From the NCBI RefSeq assembly GCF_000633395.1, contig NZ_AYMU01000014.1:1-64000 (forward strand): DNA of 64,000 nucleotides. The letters are read 5' to 3'. This stretch comes from Pseudomonas sp. PH1b (lineage in GTDB: Bacteria; Pseudomonadota; Gammaproteobacteria; Pseudomonadales; Pseudomonadaceae). The notes under the pieces were generated by a model. It did no database searches. It was given only the letters and a program-made list of their open reading frames with translations, and was not told the origin of the DNA. Below, in pieces: positions 29,658 through 38,218 of the stretch (the first letter of the stretch is position 1; every line of letters starts with the position of its first letter). The position numbers and the translations under genes were made by a program.

Positions 29658-29969
29658 ATGATCATCAGGACCTGGCACGGATGTGTTCCCAACCTGCACG
29701 CGCAGGGCTTCAGCCAACACCTTGAAGTGACCGGCATTCAGCACGCCGAGGGTGTTCCGGGCAACCTCGGCGCCTTTGTACGGCAGGAACGCCAGGGCGA
29801 CTGGACGCATTTCTTCCTGGCGACGTATTGGCAGGATATCGACGCGATCAAGGCCTTTGCGGGCGAGGATTACCACGTGGCGGTGACCTATCCGGATGAC
29901 GAACAGTTCGAGCTGCTGTCGGATCCTTACGTGTTTCAGCATGAGGTGCAGCGGATCGTTGCTCTTTAA
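29658..29969 (+). CDS. Small ABM-like dimeric alpha/beta-barrel protein
   Basis: The 103-residue protein starts with ATG 29658 behind CTGGAGAC. The sequence MIIRTWHGCVP, then GNLGAFVRQERQGDWTHFFLATYWQDIDAIKAFAGED, resembles antibiotic-biosynthesis-monooxygenase / ferredoxin-like barrel proteins, in which a beta strand, a helix and WxDxDAIKAF are conserved. It is cytoplasmic with no signal. Such proteins act as small oxygenases or ligand binders, and the specific role here is unknown. It stands alone, 163 bases from the divergent amidase. Confidence 0.75.
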   Translation: MIIRTWHGCVPNLHAQGFSQHLEVTGIQHAEGVPGNLGAFVRQERQGDWTHFFLATYWQDIDAIKAFAGEDYHVAVTYPDDEQFELLSDPYVFQHEVQRIVAL

Positions 29970-30140
29970 GGCTCGGTAGCTGGAGGTTACAGCGGCGGGT
30001 GGCGGTGGCAGGCGCGGGCGTAACCAGGGAACGCGCAGGGCCGCCACCGCGGCTAGTGATACAAAGGCACCTGAACGAGGAGGGGAGGGATTGTGCAACC
30101 GTTACCAAAGTCGAGAGTTGGAGCTTCAACCACTGTTCTC

Positions 30141-30428
30141 ATGAAAAAACTATTCTTTATTTTATCTGTCCTGCTGGTCGCTTATCTGTATATCGGGTTC
30201 TACGAGAAAATCGAGGATGCCTATCCGGAAAAAGTGTTTTTCATCAAGAGGTATCCATCTTTTCAAATGGAGTTTGAGAATATCTTTGCCTATGAGTCAG
30301 ACGATAAAACACTCTCTGAGTTAAGCGATCTGGAGAGGCAGAAAGTAATTGCCTACTGTAAATATCGGTTGGGTTTAGCGACAACGTTGACCACTCAAAG
30401 TGAGTTGGATAGCTGTAAGGCCAGATAA
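30141..30428 (+). CDS. AT-rich small membrane-anchored protein
   Basis: The 95-residue protein begins MKKLFFILSVLLVAYLYIGFYEKI, an N-terminal signal anchor. A charged periplasmic part with two cysteines follows (AYCKYRL, DSCKAR). The frame continues upstream to 30093, but the ATG at 30141 gives the proper anchor. Base composition is clearly lower in GC than neighbouring genes, with runs such as TATTCTTTATTTTATC, and codon choice includes AAA, ATA and TTA. This suggests recent acquisition. No family is recognised. A REP element follows. Confidence 0.65.
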   Translation: MKKLFFILSVLLVAYLYIGFYEKIEDAYPEKVFFIKRYPSFQMEFENIFAYESDDKTLSELSDLERQKVIAYCKYRLGLATTLTTQSELDSCKAR

Positions 30429-30531
30429 GGTATGCCCTGATCTCGGCTTAGTGCTTTCCAAACTTGTCATTCGGCTCAGGTCCTCGCCCGCAAACGGTGC
30501 CTCAACAGATCCAGCACACGAAAGGCTTTTC

Positions 30532-30617
30532 GTAGGAGCTGGCTTGCCAGCGAAGGGGTCGAAAAGGTTTGCCCAAGGCTCACGGGCCTCTTCGCCGGCA
30601 AGCCGGCTCCTACAGGT
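30532..30617. repeat. REP pair (single unit)
   Basis: One forward half (GTAGGAGCTGGCTTGCCAGC) at about 30533 and one inverted half (GCCGGCAAGCCGGCTCCTAC) ending near 30614 flank a 40-base spacer. It lies directly at the 3' end of the minus-strand small gene at 30618. Confidence 0.9.
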
Positions 30618-30878
30618 TCAGCGCGGCTGCGCTTGCAGCTGGCGGCCCAGCACATCCAGTACATCGCGCAGCGGTATGGCGCAGATCAGTGCCAGCTCTT
30701 GCAGCACCACGGCATCGCCGGGGGGGGCGGGGCGGGCTGCAAAGTTTTCCAGCAGTTGAGTGACGGCGCGGATGCGATAGGCCGCCGCTTCGTAGAGCAC
30801 GTCGGCAGGGGCCTGGGTATCGATCAGCAGGGAAGGGATGGTGCAGTCGTGGCCGGTGATCGGCATGTATCTGTTCAT
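30618..30878 (-). CDS. Small Pseudomonas-type protein (DUF3077/DUF6124-like) of unknown function
   Basis: The 86-residue protein starts at MNRYMPITGHDCTIPSLLI. GAGG lies 8 bases upstream of the ATG at 30878; the longer open frame is leader sequence. The pattern is an N-terminal strand, APADVLYEAAAYRIRAVTQLLENFA, then a second helix VLQELALICAIPLRDVLDVLGR. It recalls the small two-helix DUF3077/DUF6124 proteins common in Pseudomonas, although the match is weak. It is predicted cytoplasmic. The gene is preceded by an unusually structured leader (30879-31058), so expression is likely controlled after transcription initiation. Confidence 0.65.
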   Translation of the reverse strand: MNRYMPITGHDCTIPSLLIDTQAPADVLYEAAAYRIRAVTQLLENFAARPAPPGDAVVLQELALICAIPLRDVLDVLGRQLQAQPR

Positions 30879-31058
30879 AAGTAACGCCTCGGTCGGTTGA
30901 GAGCGCCACTGGATCGTCGCCAAACGAAGGGTGGCAGCTGTACGCAGGTTGGCGAACCGGGACCGGGGAGCCGGCAGACCCGAAGGTCTCCCGCGTACAG
31001 CCGCCATAAAGCAGCGTACGGATGCGAAAAGCCCTGCAAACAAGCGCAGGGCTCTCGC
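30879..31058 (-). promoter_or_regulatory. Structured 5' leader RNA with UUCG hairpin and attenuator-like hairpin
   Basis: Read on the minus strand, this leader has four elements. An 8-bp hairpin with extra outer pairs (31024-31058; AGCCCTGC and GCAGGGCT) runs into TTTT, like an intrinsic terminator. A perfect 9-bp long-range stem follows, GCTGTACGC at 31001-30993 with GCGTACAGC at 30945-30937. Inside it, AGACC-TTCG-GGTCT (30976-30989) is a perfect stem capped by a C(UUCG)G tetraloop. GGTT-CGCC-AACC (30947-30958) is another hairpin. The multibranched fold opens toward the start codon of the small gene at 30878. I do not match it to a named riboswitch class. Confidence 0.55.
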
Positions 31059-31224
31059 ACACGGTCACAGGGTCGCCAAACCCGATCGTCATCAGCACGA
31101 CCCGGAACTTTAGGTATGCACCCCAGAACGGAACAAGGCCCTGGCAGGGCAGGACTTTCTGAGTTTGCTGTAGGACTCAGGAGCGCGAGTGTGGCTCAAG
31201 CGCCCGCGGGTTCAGTGACCCGTC

Positions 31225-31500
31225 TCAGTCGAAGCCGACGCTTGCGCTGTGGCGGGTTTCGCGATCGTGCAGCTGATCGATATTGGTTTCGTAGGTGCAT
31301 TGCCCGCTGCAACTGTGCTCGTAGCTGATGGCCGGCTTGAACTGCAGCTTGAGTGTCGGCCTGTCGTTCTGGGGCGTCGGGGCCTGGGTGGGCGTGGCCG
31401 GCAGCGGGGGCTGCGGGTAGCTCAGGTCGAGGCCCTCAGCCTGGGCCGAGAGGGCTGCCGCGAGCAATACACCCGGGAAAAACGCTTTGCAACTGAACAT
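31225..31500 (-). CDS. Small exported protein of unknown function
   Basis: The 91-residue product starts at MFSCKAFFPGVLLAAALSAQA, a Sec signal peptide cleaved near residue 21. The mature part is Pro/Thr/Gln-rich (PQPPLPATPTQAPTPQNDRP). It then has a short region with a Cys pair, SYEHSCSGQCTYET, and ends DRETRHSASVGFD with an aromatic residue near the terminus. The frame is open 69 bases further upstream, but only the ATG at 31500 gives a signal. The cysteine pair may form a disulfide. No family is recognised. Confidence 0.6.
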   Translation of the reverse strand: MFSCKAFFPGVLLAAALSAQAEGLDLSYPQPPLPATPTQAPTPQNDRPTLKLQFKPAISYEHSCSGQCTYETNIDQLHDRETRHSASVGFD

Positions 31501-31698
31501 CTTTGAATCCGCATGGCCATAAAAGGGTTGCCGATTATAACGAGCCAGGCGCGGAAAATTTAGCCGCAATGGCTCTGGCCCGGGTTTTTCGAGCGGTTAA
31601 TGAGCCTCGGGTCTTCGTACCATGAAATATTTGTCATGGGGCGCCGAGGCCGGCCGCTCTTACACTGCAAGTCACCTCCATGGCCAAGGACACCTCCC

Positions 31699-34326
31699 AT
31701 GCCGGCAAAACCTGCGACCCGCATTCTCGATACCCTTGAGGGCCTGCGCCTGCAAGGCAGCGAGGCCGAGCACTGGCGCCAGTGGGGGCCCTACCTCAGC
31801 GAGCGGCAGTGGGGCACGGTGCGCGAGGACTACAGCGCCGACGGCGACGCCTGGAAGTATTTCCCCCACGATCACGCCCGCAGCCGCGCCTACCGCTGGG
31901 GTGAGGACGGCCTGGCGGGGTTTTCCGACAAGGCCCAGCACTGGTGCCTGGGGCTGGCGCTGTGGAATGAACACGACAGCATTCTCAAGGAGCGTCTGTT
32001 CGGCCTGAACAACGCCGAGGGCAATCACGGTGAGGACGTCAAGGAGCTGTATTTCTACCTCGACGGGGTGCCCAGCCATGCCTACATGCGCATGCTCTAC
32101 AAATACCCCCAGGCCGCCTTTCCCTACGCCGACCTGGTGGCGGAAAACGCCCGCCGCGGCCTGCACGACACCGAGTACGAGATCCTCGACACCGGGGTCT
32201 TCGAAGACGACCGCTACTTCGACGTGACGGTGGAATACGCCAAGCACACCGCCGATGACATTTTCATGCACATCACCGTGCACAACCGTTTCCACCTGCC
32301 GGCACGGCTGCGGGTACTGCCCCAGGTCTGGGCGCGCAACACCTGGAGCTGGGGCGGCAGCGAAGCGCGGCCGAGCCTGCGCCTGGAGGGCGACCGGGTG
32401 CTGGCGCGGCATGGGCCATTGCCCGATCGGCAGATCACTGCCTGGGGCGCCGAGCCCTGCCAGTGGCTGTTCTGCAACAACGACAGCAACTTTCCCAGGC
32501 TTGATGGGCTTTCTGCGCCGGGGCCGTTCAAGGACGGGATCAATGACTACCTGGTCGAGGGCCAGGCCAACGCCGTGGCCTTCGATGGCGGTACCAAGGT
32601 GGCGGCGCACTTTGTTCTGGAGCTGGCAGGCGGCGAGAGCCAGAGCCTGTTCCTGCGTTTTGCCCCGGCGGGCAGCGAGCAGGTCAGTGCGCGCAACCTG
32701 TTCGAGCAGCGCCGCCGCGAAGCCGATGAGTTCTACGCGGCCTTGCAGCAGGGCATTGCCGACGCGGATGCGCGCAATGTCCAGCGTCAGGCCCTGGCCG
32801 GGCTGCTGTGGTCCAAGCAGTTGTACTATTTCGACGTCAACCAGTGGCTCGACGGCGATCCCGGGCAGCCGGCGCCACCGAGCGAGCATGGGCAACTGCG
32901 CAATACCCATTGGCGGCACCTGTCCAACTGCGACATCGTCTCCATGCCCGATACCTGGGAATACCCCTGGTACGCCTCCTGGGACCTGGGTTTCCAGGCC
33001 GTGGCCTTTGCCCTGATCGACCCGGCCTTCGCCAAGCAGCAGCTGCTGTTGCTGGTGAAAGACCGCTTCATGCATCCCAATGGCCAGCTGCCGGCCTACG
33101 AGTGGCGTTTCGACGATGCCAACCCGCCGGTGCACGCCTGGGCCTGCTGGCGGGTCTACCAGCAGGAAAAGGCCCTGGTGGGTGAGGGCGACCTGGACTT
33201 TCTCGAACGGATCTTCCACAAGCTGTTGCTGAACTTTTCCTGGTGGGTCAACCGCAAGGACGCCGAGGGCCGCAACCTGTTCCAAGGCGGTTTCCTCGGC
33301 CTGGACAATATCGCCCTGTTCGACCGCTCCGCCGCCTTGCCTGAAGGTTTCGCCCTGGATCAGGCCGACGGCACGGCCTGGGTCGCGGCCTACGCCCTGG
33401 ACCTGATGCGCATCGCCCTGGAGCTGGCCAAGCGCAACGGGGTGTACGTGGACATTGCGGTGAAGTTCTTCGAGCACTTCCTCTATATCGCCGGGGCCAT
33501 CAACCGGGTGGACGAAAGCGCCGAGGGGCTGTGGGACGAGCAGGACCAGTTTTTCTACGATGTGCTGCACCGTCCCGACGGGCAGAACGAGCCGCTGCGC
33601 CTGCGCTCCATCGTTGGCCTGATGCCGCTGTTCGCGGTGCAGGTGCTGGAGCAGCACGAGCATGAGGGCCTGCCAGGGCTGGCCCAGCGCCTGCTGGGCT
33701 TCATGCACCACCGGCCGGACCTGGCGAGCCTGGTGTCGCGCTGGTACGAGCCGGGCAAGGGCAACCGCATGCTTCTGGCGCTGTTGCGCGGCGAGCGCAC
33801 CAAGGACCTGCTCAAGCGCATGCTCGATGAGAGCGAGTTTCTCTCGGCATTTGGCATCCGCTCCCTGTCCAAGGCTTTCGAGCAGCCCTTTGCCCTGCAG
33901 GTGGACGGCAAGCAGTTGTGCGCCCGTTACGAACCGGCGGAATCCGATTCACGGCTGTACGGCGGCAATTCCAACTGGCGCGGGCCGCTGTGGATGCCGA
34001 TCAATTACATGCTGATTGAATCCCTGCGCGAGTTTCATCGTTACTACGACGTCAACTTCTCGGTGGAATACCCGCGGGGTTCCGGGTACCTGGCGTCGTT
34101 GGCGGAAGTGGCCGATGGCTTGAGCCAGCGCCTGACGCGCTTGTTCCTGCTGGACGAGGAAGGGCGCAGGCCGTCCATGAGCGGCTACCCGCAGTTGCAG
34201 GTGGCGGCCGAGGACCGGGAGCTGGTGCTGTTCCATGAATACTTCCATGGCGAAACCGGACGCGGCCTGGGGGCCAGCCACCAGACCGGCTGGACGGCGC
34301 TGGTGGCCTTGCTGCTGCAAGCTTAG
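31699..34326 (+). CDS. GH63-type glucosidase (MGH1-like)
   Basis: The 875-residue cytoplasmic enzyme has its start chosen at MPAKPATRILDTLEGLRL; the extra N-terminal frame from 31600 lacks family character. Family features are the N-terminal GDAWKYFPHDHARSRAYRWGEDGL block, WNxHDSILKERLFGL, EYEILDTGVFEDDRYFDV, the (alpha/alpha)6 segment around FQGGFLGLDNIALFDRS and QADGTAWVAAYALDL, and a C-terminal GGNSNWRGPLWMPINYMLIESL. These match the long bacterial glucosidases of clan GH63 (processing glucosidase I / mannosylglycerate-hydrolase fold). Likely substrates are alpha-glucosides such as glucosylglycerate, but this is inference. The gene stands alone. Confidence 0.85.
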   Translation: MPAKPATRILDTLEGLRLQGSEAEHWRQWGPYLSERQWGTVREDYSADGDAWKYFPHDHARSRAYRWGEDGLAGFSDKAQHWCLGLALWNEHDSILKERLFGLNNAEGNHGEDVKELYFYLDGVPSHAYMRMLYKYPQAAFPYADLVAENARRGLHDTEYEILDTGVFEDDRYFDVTVEYAKHTADDIFMHITVHNRFHLPARLRVLPQVWARNTWSWGGSEARPSLRLEGDRVLARHGPLPDRQITAWGAEPCQWLFCNNDSNFPRLDGLSAPGPFKDGINDYLVEGQANAVAFDGGTKVAAHFVLELAGGESQSLFLRFAPAGSEQVSARNLFEQRRREADEFYAALQQGIADADARNVQRQALAGLLWSKQLYYFDVNQWLDGDPGQPAPPSEHGQLRNTHWRHLSNCDIVSMPDTWEYPWYASWDLGFQAVAFALIDPAFAKQQLLLLVKDRFMHPNGQLPAYEWRFDDANPPVHAWACWRVYQQEKALVGEGDLDFLERIFHKLLLNFSWWVNRKDAEGRNLFQGGFLGLDNIALFDRSAALPEGFALDQADGTAWVAAYALDLMRIALELAKRNGVYVDIAVKFFEHFLYIAGAINRVDESAEGLWDEQDQFFYDVLHRPDGQNEPLRLRSIVGLMPLFAVQVLEQHEHEGLPGLAQRLLGFMHHRPDLASLVSRWYEPGKGNRMLLALLRGERTKDLLKRMLDESEFLSAFGIRSLSKAFEQPFALQVDGKQLCARYEPAESDSRLYGGNSNWRGPLWMPINYMLIESLREFHRYYDVNFSVEYPRGSGYLASLAEVADGLSQRLTRLFLLDEEGRRPSMSGYPQLQVAAEDRELVLFHEYFHGETGRGLGASHQTGWTALVALLLQA

Positions 34327-34358
34327 TTGCGGCAGCCGGGGAGGTTGCGCCGCAGTGT

Positions 34359-35120
34359 TCAATTGGCTTGCTGCGCCTTGAGTTTTTCCGCGACATCCGA
34401 CACCACCCAATTCAGCGTGGCGATCGGCACCGTGATCACCTTCCCATCGGCGTACAGCGCGCAGAAGGTTGTCGAGCACTGCATGACCCGGTAAGTGCGT
34501 TTATGCCCATCGGGGTCGTTGACGGCCACCTGGGGCGAGTCCTTGAAGCCGTTTTTCAGATCTTCGGCCGCCAAGTCTTTGCCGATCAGCACAAAGGGGG
34601 TGATGGTGACCATCAAGATGAAGGAGATGAAAAACATCGTCACAAACAGGCCGTAGCTGGGGATGAAGATGTACAGCGCGCATTTGCCTATCTCCCTGAA
34701 CAATGACGGAGCGGGAGTGCTGGCCTGCGGCTGCTTGGCGGACTCTTTGTTGTCCGTGAGTTTTTTGTTGAACAGGGCGATCAGATAGTTGAAGCCGCCG
34801 AACACCAGAATGCTCAGCACACAGACGATTGCAGCCCACAGCCAGTGCTGCCCGATGAACTCCAACCCGCCTTTCAAGCCGTTGGTCATGGCGTGGTACC
34901 AGGCCAGAACTGCGTTGACGAAGGTGGTGGAGGTGTCCATGGGAAACATCGAGGTTTCCAGCTGAAAGTAGCCGAGGTAACCATCGTGGTAGGCCTTGCC
35001 GTTCAAATAGAAGAACGGCGTGGTGATTGCCAGAATCACCGAGCCGATCATGCCCCAGGCAATCGGGCTTTTAGCGGTCTTTTCCTGGGCGTGTTCTGTG
35101 TTCTTGAGCTTGGCGTTCAT
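34359..35120 (-). CDS. Three-helix inner-membrane protein of unknown function
   Basis: The 253-residue protein starts at ATG 35120 with an AAGGAAAG site. Membrane segments are near residues 22-42 (AWGMIGSVILAITTPFFYL), 93-117 (WLWAAIVCVLSILVFGGFNYLIAL) and 150-175 (LYIFIPSYGLFVTMFFISFIL). A charged linker (KKLTDNKESAKQ) lies between TM2 and TM3. The C-terminal domain of about 75 residues has two cysteines (VMQCSTTFCALY) and probably lies on one side of the membrane. No family is recognised. It is isolated between the glucosidase (convergent) and the kinase gene on the same strand, 122 bases downstream of it. Confidence 0.7.
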   Translation of the reverse strand: MNAKLKNTEHAQEKTAKSPIAWGMIGSVILAITTPFFYLNGKAYHDGYLGYFQLETSMFPMDTSTTFVNAVLAWYHAMTNGLKGGLEFIGQHWLWAAIVCVLSILVFGGFNYLIALFNKKLTDNKESAKQPQASTPAPSLFREIGKCALYIFIPSYGLFVTMFFISFILMVTITPFVLIGKDLAAEDLKNGFKDSPQVAVNDPDGHKRTYRVMQCSTTFCALYADGKVITVPIATLNWVVSDVAEKLKAQQAN

Positions 35121-35241
35121 GGTCTTTCCTTAGATTTTTCCAATGGGGTCTTCAAGGCTGCGATCCGCGCGGGGCGAAATCATCGCAGCTGCTTTCTTTG
35201 TTGTGATCGAGCAAGCGGGGGAAGCCGGGCTGCGTCGCCTA

Positions 35242-36132
35242 TCAGCGATACCAATGAGGCTCATGCCCGGAAAAACCATCGAAGTCCTCCCAGACCTTTT
35301 GCGTGCGTTGCAGGCTGGCGTGGACTTCCTGCTCGCCGAAGGCCATGGCCCAGAGCACGCTGAAGAAGGTATCGAACGCGGCGTAGAACGCCATGCGAGT
35401 GAGAAAAACAGAGTCGGGCTGGCCTGCGCAGTAGCCGTCGACCTGGCCGCGGGCGAAATCGTGGCTGAGGTTGCAGGAAAACAGCGCCAGCCGGTTGAAG
35501 TCCCGTGCCGGATCCCCGAAACGGTAGCGGTTGAAGTCGATGATCGACAACTGCTCATCGGCGCCGACGATCATGTTGCTCAGGTGATAGTCGCCATGGA
35601 GAAATACCAGGGGGGTGTCGGCCAGCAGATGAAAGTGCTGTTCGAGAAACTGCAGGAAGTCTTGTTCATGGGCCACCTGATGGCCGCAACCCCGGTACTG
35701 TTCGAGTTTCTTGCGGTAGATGGCGCGCATCTGCTGTTCGGCGTTTGCAGTGCCTGGGGGCGCGTTAACGCTGTGGATCTGCTGGAGTGTGCGGCCAGCT
35801 TGCAGGCCCAGTTCATAGCAGGCCGCGGCGGGCTGTTCGGTGACCCATTGCGCACCGTCCTGGCCTTCGATCCACGACAGCAGCGAGTAGACCTGGCGCC
35901 CTGAATCGAACAGGCCGAAGGCCAGGGGCTGGGACATGGCGATGCCGGTCGCCGCCAGGTGCCGGGTCCACTGGAATTCGTCGCGTTTGCTGGTGTACTG
36001 GGCAGCATCACTGGTGCGCAGGAGCAGGTGCTGGCCCTGTTCATCGACGATGTGAAAGATCCGGTCGCTGGACCAGCCAAGGGTCTGTGCTTGGATACTG
36101 CGCCACGTGGCGTGGCCTGGAATGTCCTGCAT
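35242..36132 (-). CDS. Aminoglycoside-phosphotransferase-fold (APH) small-molecule kinase
   Basis: The 296-residue protein starts at MQDIPGHATW, behind AAGGAGG at 5 bases from ATG 36132. The protein-kinase-like catalytic core is present: HGDYHLSNMIV (catalytic loop, Asp base with downstream Asn) and IIDFNRYRFGDPARD (Mg-binding DxD-type motif). The family phosphorylates aminoglycosides, choline, homoserine, fructosamines and other small molecules. Nothing in the neighbourhood fixes the substrate, so drug resistance should not be assumed. Confidence 0.85.
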   Translation of the reverse strand: MQDIPGHATWRSIQAQTLGWSSDRIFHIVDEQGQHLLLRTSDAAQYTSKRDEFQWTRHLAATGIAMSQPLAFGLFDSGRQVYSLLSWIEGQDGAQWVTEQPAAACYELGLQAGRTLQQIHSVNAPPGTANAEQQMRAIYRKKLEQYRGCGHQVAHEQDFLQFLEQHFHLLADTPLVFLHGDYHLSNMIVGADEQLSIIDFNRYRFGDPARDFNRLALFSCNLSHDFARGQVDGYCAGQPDSVFLTRMAFYAAFDTFFSVLWAMAFGEQEVHASLQRTQKVWEDFDGFSGHEPHWYR

Positions 36133-36238
36133 GATCGCCTCCTTGCAAACCACTGCCGCCCCTGGGGGGCGGCAGCAAAAGGCGGCGAATGCTACGTGGC
36201 CTGGCGGTGTTTTGGAAGCTTGCCGCGCAGGCGGTGGA

Positions 36239-37957
36239 TCAACCCACCAAGGCGATGTCCTGGGGTTTGGCCCAGTCCTCGATCAGCCGCTCTGGGGTGC
36301 AGCAGGTCTTGCGCTTGTAGACGAAGTTGCTGCATTTCTCGGCGAAGCCCTTGCGGTTCTGCACCATGTCCATGTGCATTTCCTCCAGCTCGGCATTGCG
36401 GCAGTGCTGCATCAGTTGCGGGTCGGCGTCCAGCTTGCGCTGGCGCAGGTGCTGGTAGCGCGGGTCGTTGAGCACAGCGTTGGCCCGCTGCAGCAGCCAC
36501 AGGCTGAACTCTTCCGGGCAACGCGGGCCGATCTCCTGGACCATGCCCATCTGCAGGGCCTGGAGGGCGCTGATGGGCAGGCAGGCTTCGGTCAGTTGCC
36601 GGGCCATGGCCTGGCCGACGGCGCGGGGCAGGCTGTAGGTCCAGTACTCGGAACCGTACAGGCCCATGCTCTTGTAATGGGGGTTGTACACGGTGTCGGC
36701 GCGGGCCAGGACGATGTCCGCCGCCAGGGCCAGCATCAGTCCGCCGGCGCCGGCGTTGCCGGTCAGGCCGCTGACCACAAGTTGCCGCGCGGTCAGCAGT
36801 TCCAGGCAGACGTCGTCGATGGCCTGGATGTTGGCCCAGGCTTCCAGGCCGGGCTCTTCAGCGGCCTGGATCACGTTGAGGTGCACACCGTTGCTGAAGG
36901 CGCCGCGCCCGCCACGCACCAGCAGTACCTGGGTGTCCTGGGCCTTGGCCCAGCGCAGGGCCTCGACCAGGCGCTGGCACTGTTCGGTGCTCATGGCGCC
37001 GTTGTAGAACTCGAAAGTCAGTTCGCCGACCTTGCCCGACTCGCGATAGCGGATCGGCTGGTACGGTTCGCTACTGAACGGGCTGCTGGCCACCGACCAT
37101 TCGAGGACCGGCACCTCGTTCAGGCGTTCGGCCAGTACGTGGCGGGCCGGACGCTTGAAGGTTTCCTCGCCGGGCTGGGGCTTGAGGCGTAGGGAGCCGA
37201 TCCACAGGCTTTGATCGCCGCAGGCCACCAGCACCGCATCGTCGTGTACCGCCAGCAGTTGGCCGGGCATGCCGCTGCGTGAATCCAGGTGGGCGTCGTA
37301 CACGTAGTACTGGCCGCCGGCGAGGCTGGCCAGGACCCCGGGCTGGCCGTCGGCGGCGTCGATGCTGCGCTTGATGAACTGAGCGCAGTCGTGCCAGCTG
37401 AAGGTGCGGTCGCACTGTTTCATGTTCGGTTGCAGGCGGCCGAGTACGGAAGGCTTGTCGTAGTCCAGGGGCTCGGGGGTGTAGCCGTTGCGGAATTTCT
37501 CCACCACGTCGCGGATGCAATGGATCGCGGCGTCGCTCACCAGGCCGTTGTACAGCTCGGATTTGCGCAGGCCGGTCGGCAGGTTGAATTCATGGGTGGA
37601 CCAGATCGGCCCGGCGTCCATTTCTTCCACCGCCTGCAGTGCGGTGACGCCCCAGCGCTTGAGTTCCTTGCTGATGGCCCAGTCCAGGGCGCTGGCGCCG
37701 CGGTCGCCGACGATGCCCGGGTGGATGATCACCACTGGACGCTTGGGGTTGCTCCACAGCTGCTGGGGGACCCGGTCCTTGAGGAAGGGGCAGATCACCA
37801 GGTCGGCCTTGGCGTCCTCGATCTGCTGGCAGACTTCCTCTTCGCTGGTGAACAACACGACGCTGGGGCGGTGCCCGGCGTGGCGCAGGTCGAGCCAGGC
37901 GCGTTGGGTCAGGCCGTTGAAGGCGGTGGACAGCAGGATGATCTTCAGTGATCGCAT
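36239..37957 (-). CDS. HypX/HoxX-like formyltransferase-enoyl-CoA hydratase fusion
   Basis: The 572-residue protein has two fused domains. Residues 1 to about 170 are an N10-formyl-THF-binding formyltransferase domain (LRHAGHRPSVVLFTS; PVVIIHPGIVGDRGASALDWA, with the His and Asp of that fold), followed by a Fmt C-terminal-like linker. Residues about 295-530 are an enoyl-CoA hydratase/crotonase domain (RGGRGAFSNGVHLNVI; LTGNAGAGGLMLALAADIVLA). This is the architecture of HypX, which converts the formyl group of formyl-THF to CO for the active site of NiFe hydrogenases. No hydrogenase or Hyp gene is in the window, so here it may serve a remote hydrogenase or another CO/formyl-handling role. Confidence 0.82.
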   Translation of the reverse strand: MRSLKIILLSTAFNGLTQRAWLDLRHAGHRPSVVLFTSEEEVCQQIEDAKADLVICPFLKDRVPQQLWSNPKRPVVIIHPGIVGDRGASALDWAISKELKRWGVTALQAVEEMDAGPIWSTHEFNLPTGLRKSELYNGLVSDAAIHCIRDVVEKFRNGYTPEPLDYDKPSVLGRLQPNMKQCDRTFSWHDCAQFIKRSIDAADGQPGVLASLAGGQYYVYDAHLDSRSGMPGQLLAVHDDAVLVACGDQSLWIGSLRLKPQPGEETFKRPARHVLAERLNEVPVLEWSVASSPFSSEPYQPIRYRESGKVGELTFEFYNGAMSTEQCQRLVEALRWAKAQDTQVLLVRGGRGAFSNGVHLNVIQAAEEPGLEAWANIQAIDDVCLELLTARQLVVSGLTGNAGAGGLMLALAADIVLARADTVYNPHYKSMGLYGSEYWTYSLPRAVGQAMARQLTEACLPISALQALQMGMVQEIGPRCPEEFSLWLLQRANAVLNDPRYQHLRQRKLDADPQLMQHCRNAELEEMHMDMVQNRKGFAEKCSNFVYKRKTCCTPERLIEDWAKPQDIALVG

Positions 37958-38167
37958 AATGCAGACTCTTCCGTGAGTGATGGCGGTATGGCAGGTGGCT
38001 CCGGCTGAGCCTTCCCTGGCCGCGATGGAAGGCGCAAGAGTAGAGGGGCGTTGCGGAGGGGGAACTGACCGAGATCAATCAAGCGTCTCGCCTGAAATGC
38101 CAGCTGCCCAGCGGTATTGATTCAGGGCAAAGGCACGGGCCAGAGCGGTTGCGCCAGCCAGAAACGA

Positions 38168-38194
38168 CGAATCCCGCCACAGGGGCGGGATTCG
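38168..38194. terminator. Bidirectional-looking terminator hairpin after SCP2 gene
   Basis: CGAATCCCGCC and GGCGGGATTCG form an 11-bp perfect stem with a 5-base loop, 25 bases after the SCP2 gene stop. It is GC-rich with only a weak T run on the minus strand (TCGTCGTTTC). Confidence 0.6.
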
Positions 38195-38218
38195 GGTACA
38201 GCCGGACCTTGCGCGGTC

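Noticed and set aside
30618..31043. 141-residue version of the small protein at 30618
   Set aside because: The extra N-terminus is the translation of the structured leader; the ATG at 30878 has a good ribosome-binding site and the conserved part begins there.
35242..36132. Aminoglycoside resistance gene
   Set aside because: Only the general APH fold motifs are visible; this fold covers many small-molecule kinases, and nothing in sequence or context points to drug modification.
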